From the NCBI GenBank assembly GCA_016196785.1, contig JACPXA010000032.1, positions 1 through 7,168 on the forward strand: a stretch of DNA of 7,168 bases, read 5' to 3'. Each line of letters starts with the position of its first letter. The stretch's first letter is position 1. Below, in pieces: positions 6,120-7,168 of this stretch. A program made the position numbers and the translations under genes. Below the pieces are notes generated by a model. It made no database searches, had not been told where the DNA came from, and saw only the letters and a list, made by a program, of their open reading frames with translations. The stretch comes from Elusimicrobiota bacterium (GTDB lineage: Bacteria; Elusimicrobiota; Elusimicrobia; 2-01-FULL-59-12; JACPXA01).

Positions 6120-7168
6120 ATGACAACATCTGATCAGTTGACGCATATCCCGCATGTGCCTGGAGTCTATCTCATGCGGGATGCGGCTAGTCGCATCCTG
6201 TATATCGGAAAAGCGCGGGACCTCGCCAAGCGGGTCGCCTCCTACTTCCACCATTCGATAAGAGGTCTGTCCCCATTCCTTATGAGCCACAAAATCAGCG
6301 CCCTCTTGCCTGCGGTTCAGCAGATTGACTATTTGCCGACCCACAGCGAACGAGAGGCGCTGCTCTTGGAACGAAAACTGATCCGCCGCTACCAGCCCCG
6401 CTTCAACACCATGTGGCGGGATGACAAATCCTATCCCTACATCAAGCTGACCTTGCAGGAAGACTTCCCGCGACTGCTTTTCACCCGGCGGGTCAAGCGA
6501 GACGGCGCCAGATACTTCGGGCCCTATCCCAACGTCAGTCAGGTCAAACACCTCCTGCGCTATCTCTGGAAACAAAAATTGTTCCCACTCCGTCCCTGCA
6601 AATTTGAATTCTCGGAAGGTCACCTTCCCGACCCCCGCAAGGTGCAATCCTGTCTCTATCTGCACACCGGCGCCTGCCCGGCCCCGTGTGTGGCCAAGAT
6701 CTCCCAGCCGGCTTACTATCAGATCGCCAAACAGGCTGAGCTCTTTCTCTCCGGCAAGCGTCAGAGGCTGGCTCACACTTGGGAACAACAGATGCGGCAG
6801 GCGGCCCGGCGCCTCGATTTTGAAACCGCCGCTCAACTCAGAGACCATGTTGAAACCCTCCAACGGATGAATGAGCGGGTCTCCATCCGGGCGATTCAAG
6901 AACACGATCTGGAACAGCGGATCAGCCGCTCCCGGGCGCTCTCGGCCTTACAAGACGCCCTTGAACTCCCGAAACCCCCGCTGGTGATCGAGGCCTTTGA
7001 CATCTCGACCATCCATGGGGTGGAATCGGTAGGCTCGCTCGTCGTCTTTGAGCAGGGGTACCCCGAGAAGGAGGCCTACCGCCACTTCCGGATCAAGACC
7101 GTCACGGGGCTGGACGACTTTGCGATGATGGCTGAGGTGGTTTGTCGTCGCTACCGTCGCTGTCTAGA
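6120..7168 (+). CDS. uvrC: UvrABC excinuclease subunit C (3' end beyond window)
   Basis: UvrC makes both incisions around a DNA lesion in nucleotide excision repair. Only the first 349 codons are present; the frame is open to the right edge. Seen in order: the GIY-YIG domain that makes the 3' cut (PGVY 14-17, YIGKARDL 28-35, catalytic-type E84 in LLLE and N96 in QPRFN, then RDDKSYPYI 100-108); four cysteines C160, C178, C186, C190 in the arrangement of the family's iron-sulfur cluster; a UVR motif for UvrB contact (about 221-256); and the start of the RNase H-like domain that makes the 5' cut, with D294 in FDIS. The rest of that domain and the helix-hairpin-helix region lie outside. The start follows murJ by 2 bp; AGGGGA at 6103-6108 is a moderate ribosome binding site 11 nt upstream. 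No defect is visible. Confidence 0.95.
   Translation, partial: MTTSDQLTHIPHVPGVYLMRDAASRILYIGKARDLAKRVASYFHHSIRGLSPFLMSHKISALLPAVQQIDYLPTHSEREALLLERKLIRRYQPRFNTMWRDDKSYPYIKLTLQEDFPRLLFTRRVKRDGARYFGPYPNVSQVKHLLRYLWKQKLFPLRPCKFEFSEGHLPDPRKVQSCLYLHTGACPAPCVAKISQPAYYQIAKQAELFLSGKRQRLAHTWEQQMRQAARRLDFETAAQLRDHVETLQRMNERVSIRAIQEHDLEQRISRSRALSALQDALELPKPPLVIEAFDISTIHGVESVGSLVVFEQGYPEKEAYRHFRIKTVTGLDDFAMMAEVVCRRYRRCL
6147..6182. repeat. Perfect 10-bp inverted repeat in the uvrC start region
   Basis: ATCCCGCATG (6147-6156) and CATGCGGGAT (6173-6182) are exact reverse complements around a 16-nt loop, with one further U-G pair possible outside (6146/6183). The hairpin lies 27 nt after the uvrC start codon, over codons 10-21, which encode the conserved PGVY of the GIY-YIG domain. 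As RNA it could slow translation or stabilise the message; it could equally be chance. There is no T-run after it, so it is not an intrinsic terminator. Confidence 0.6.

Noticed and set aside
5913..6905. Minus-strand open frame of 330 codons
   Set aside because: It is antisense to the end of murJ and to uvrC, both of which show clear conserved motifs; the frame has no recognisable domain and is a typical GC-rich shadow.

Overview
The window looks like a housekeeping stretch of a moderately GC-rich (roughly 60% by eye) Gram-negative-type (diderm) bacterium. The diderm reading rests on a lipoprotein of the LptE family, which inserts lipopolysaccharide into the outer membrane, together with a MurJ-type lipid II flippase. 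The gene mix and protein style fit groups such as Nitrospirota, Methylomirabilota (NC10) or deltaproteobacterial relatives. That placement is an inference from general familiarity; no taxonomic marker in the window settles it.

Layout. Bases 1-150 are a leader that I can fold into a cloverleaf-like set of nested inverted repeats; its closing arm contains the ribosome binding site of the next gene. Then come, on the plus strand, leuS (leucyl-tRNA synthetase, 151-2640), lptE (2640-3263, sharing one base with leuS in a TAATG junction), holA (DNA polymerase III delta subunit, 3272-4288), murJ (4522-6117) and the first 349 codons of uvrC (6120 to the window edge). One gene runs the other way: rpsT (ribosomal protein S20, 4218-4499, minus strand) sits between holA and murJ. 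Its 3' end overlaps the holA 3' end by 71 bp, its start is 22 bp from the murJ start, and its best promoter lies inside the first codons of murJ.

How the genes relate. leuS-lptE-holA are tightly packed and probably co-transcribed, a neighbourhood also known from E. coli. murJ-uvrC are separated by 2 bp and probably form a second unit or the continuation of the first. The functions (translation, outer-membrane biogenesis, replication clamp loading, peptidoglycan precursor export, excision repair) are unrelated housekeeping tasks rather than one pathway.

I see no CRISPR array, transposase, phage gene, toxin-antitoxin pair or defence system. The two most interesting signals are the structured, possibly repeat-derived leader of leuS and the antisense embedding of rpsT. 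A perfect 10-bp inverted repeat near the start of uvrC is a lesser one.
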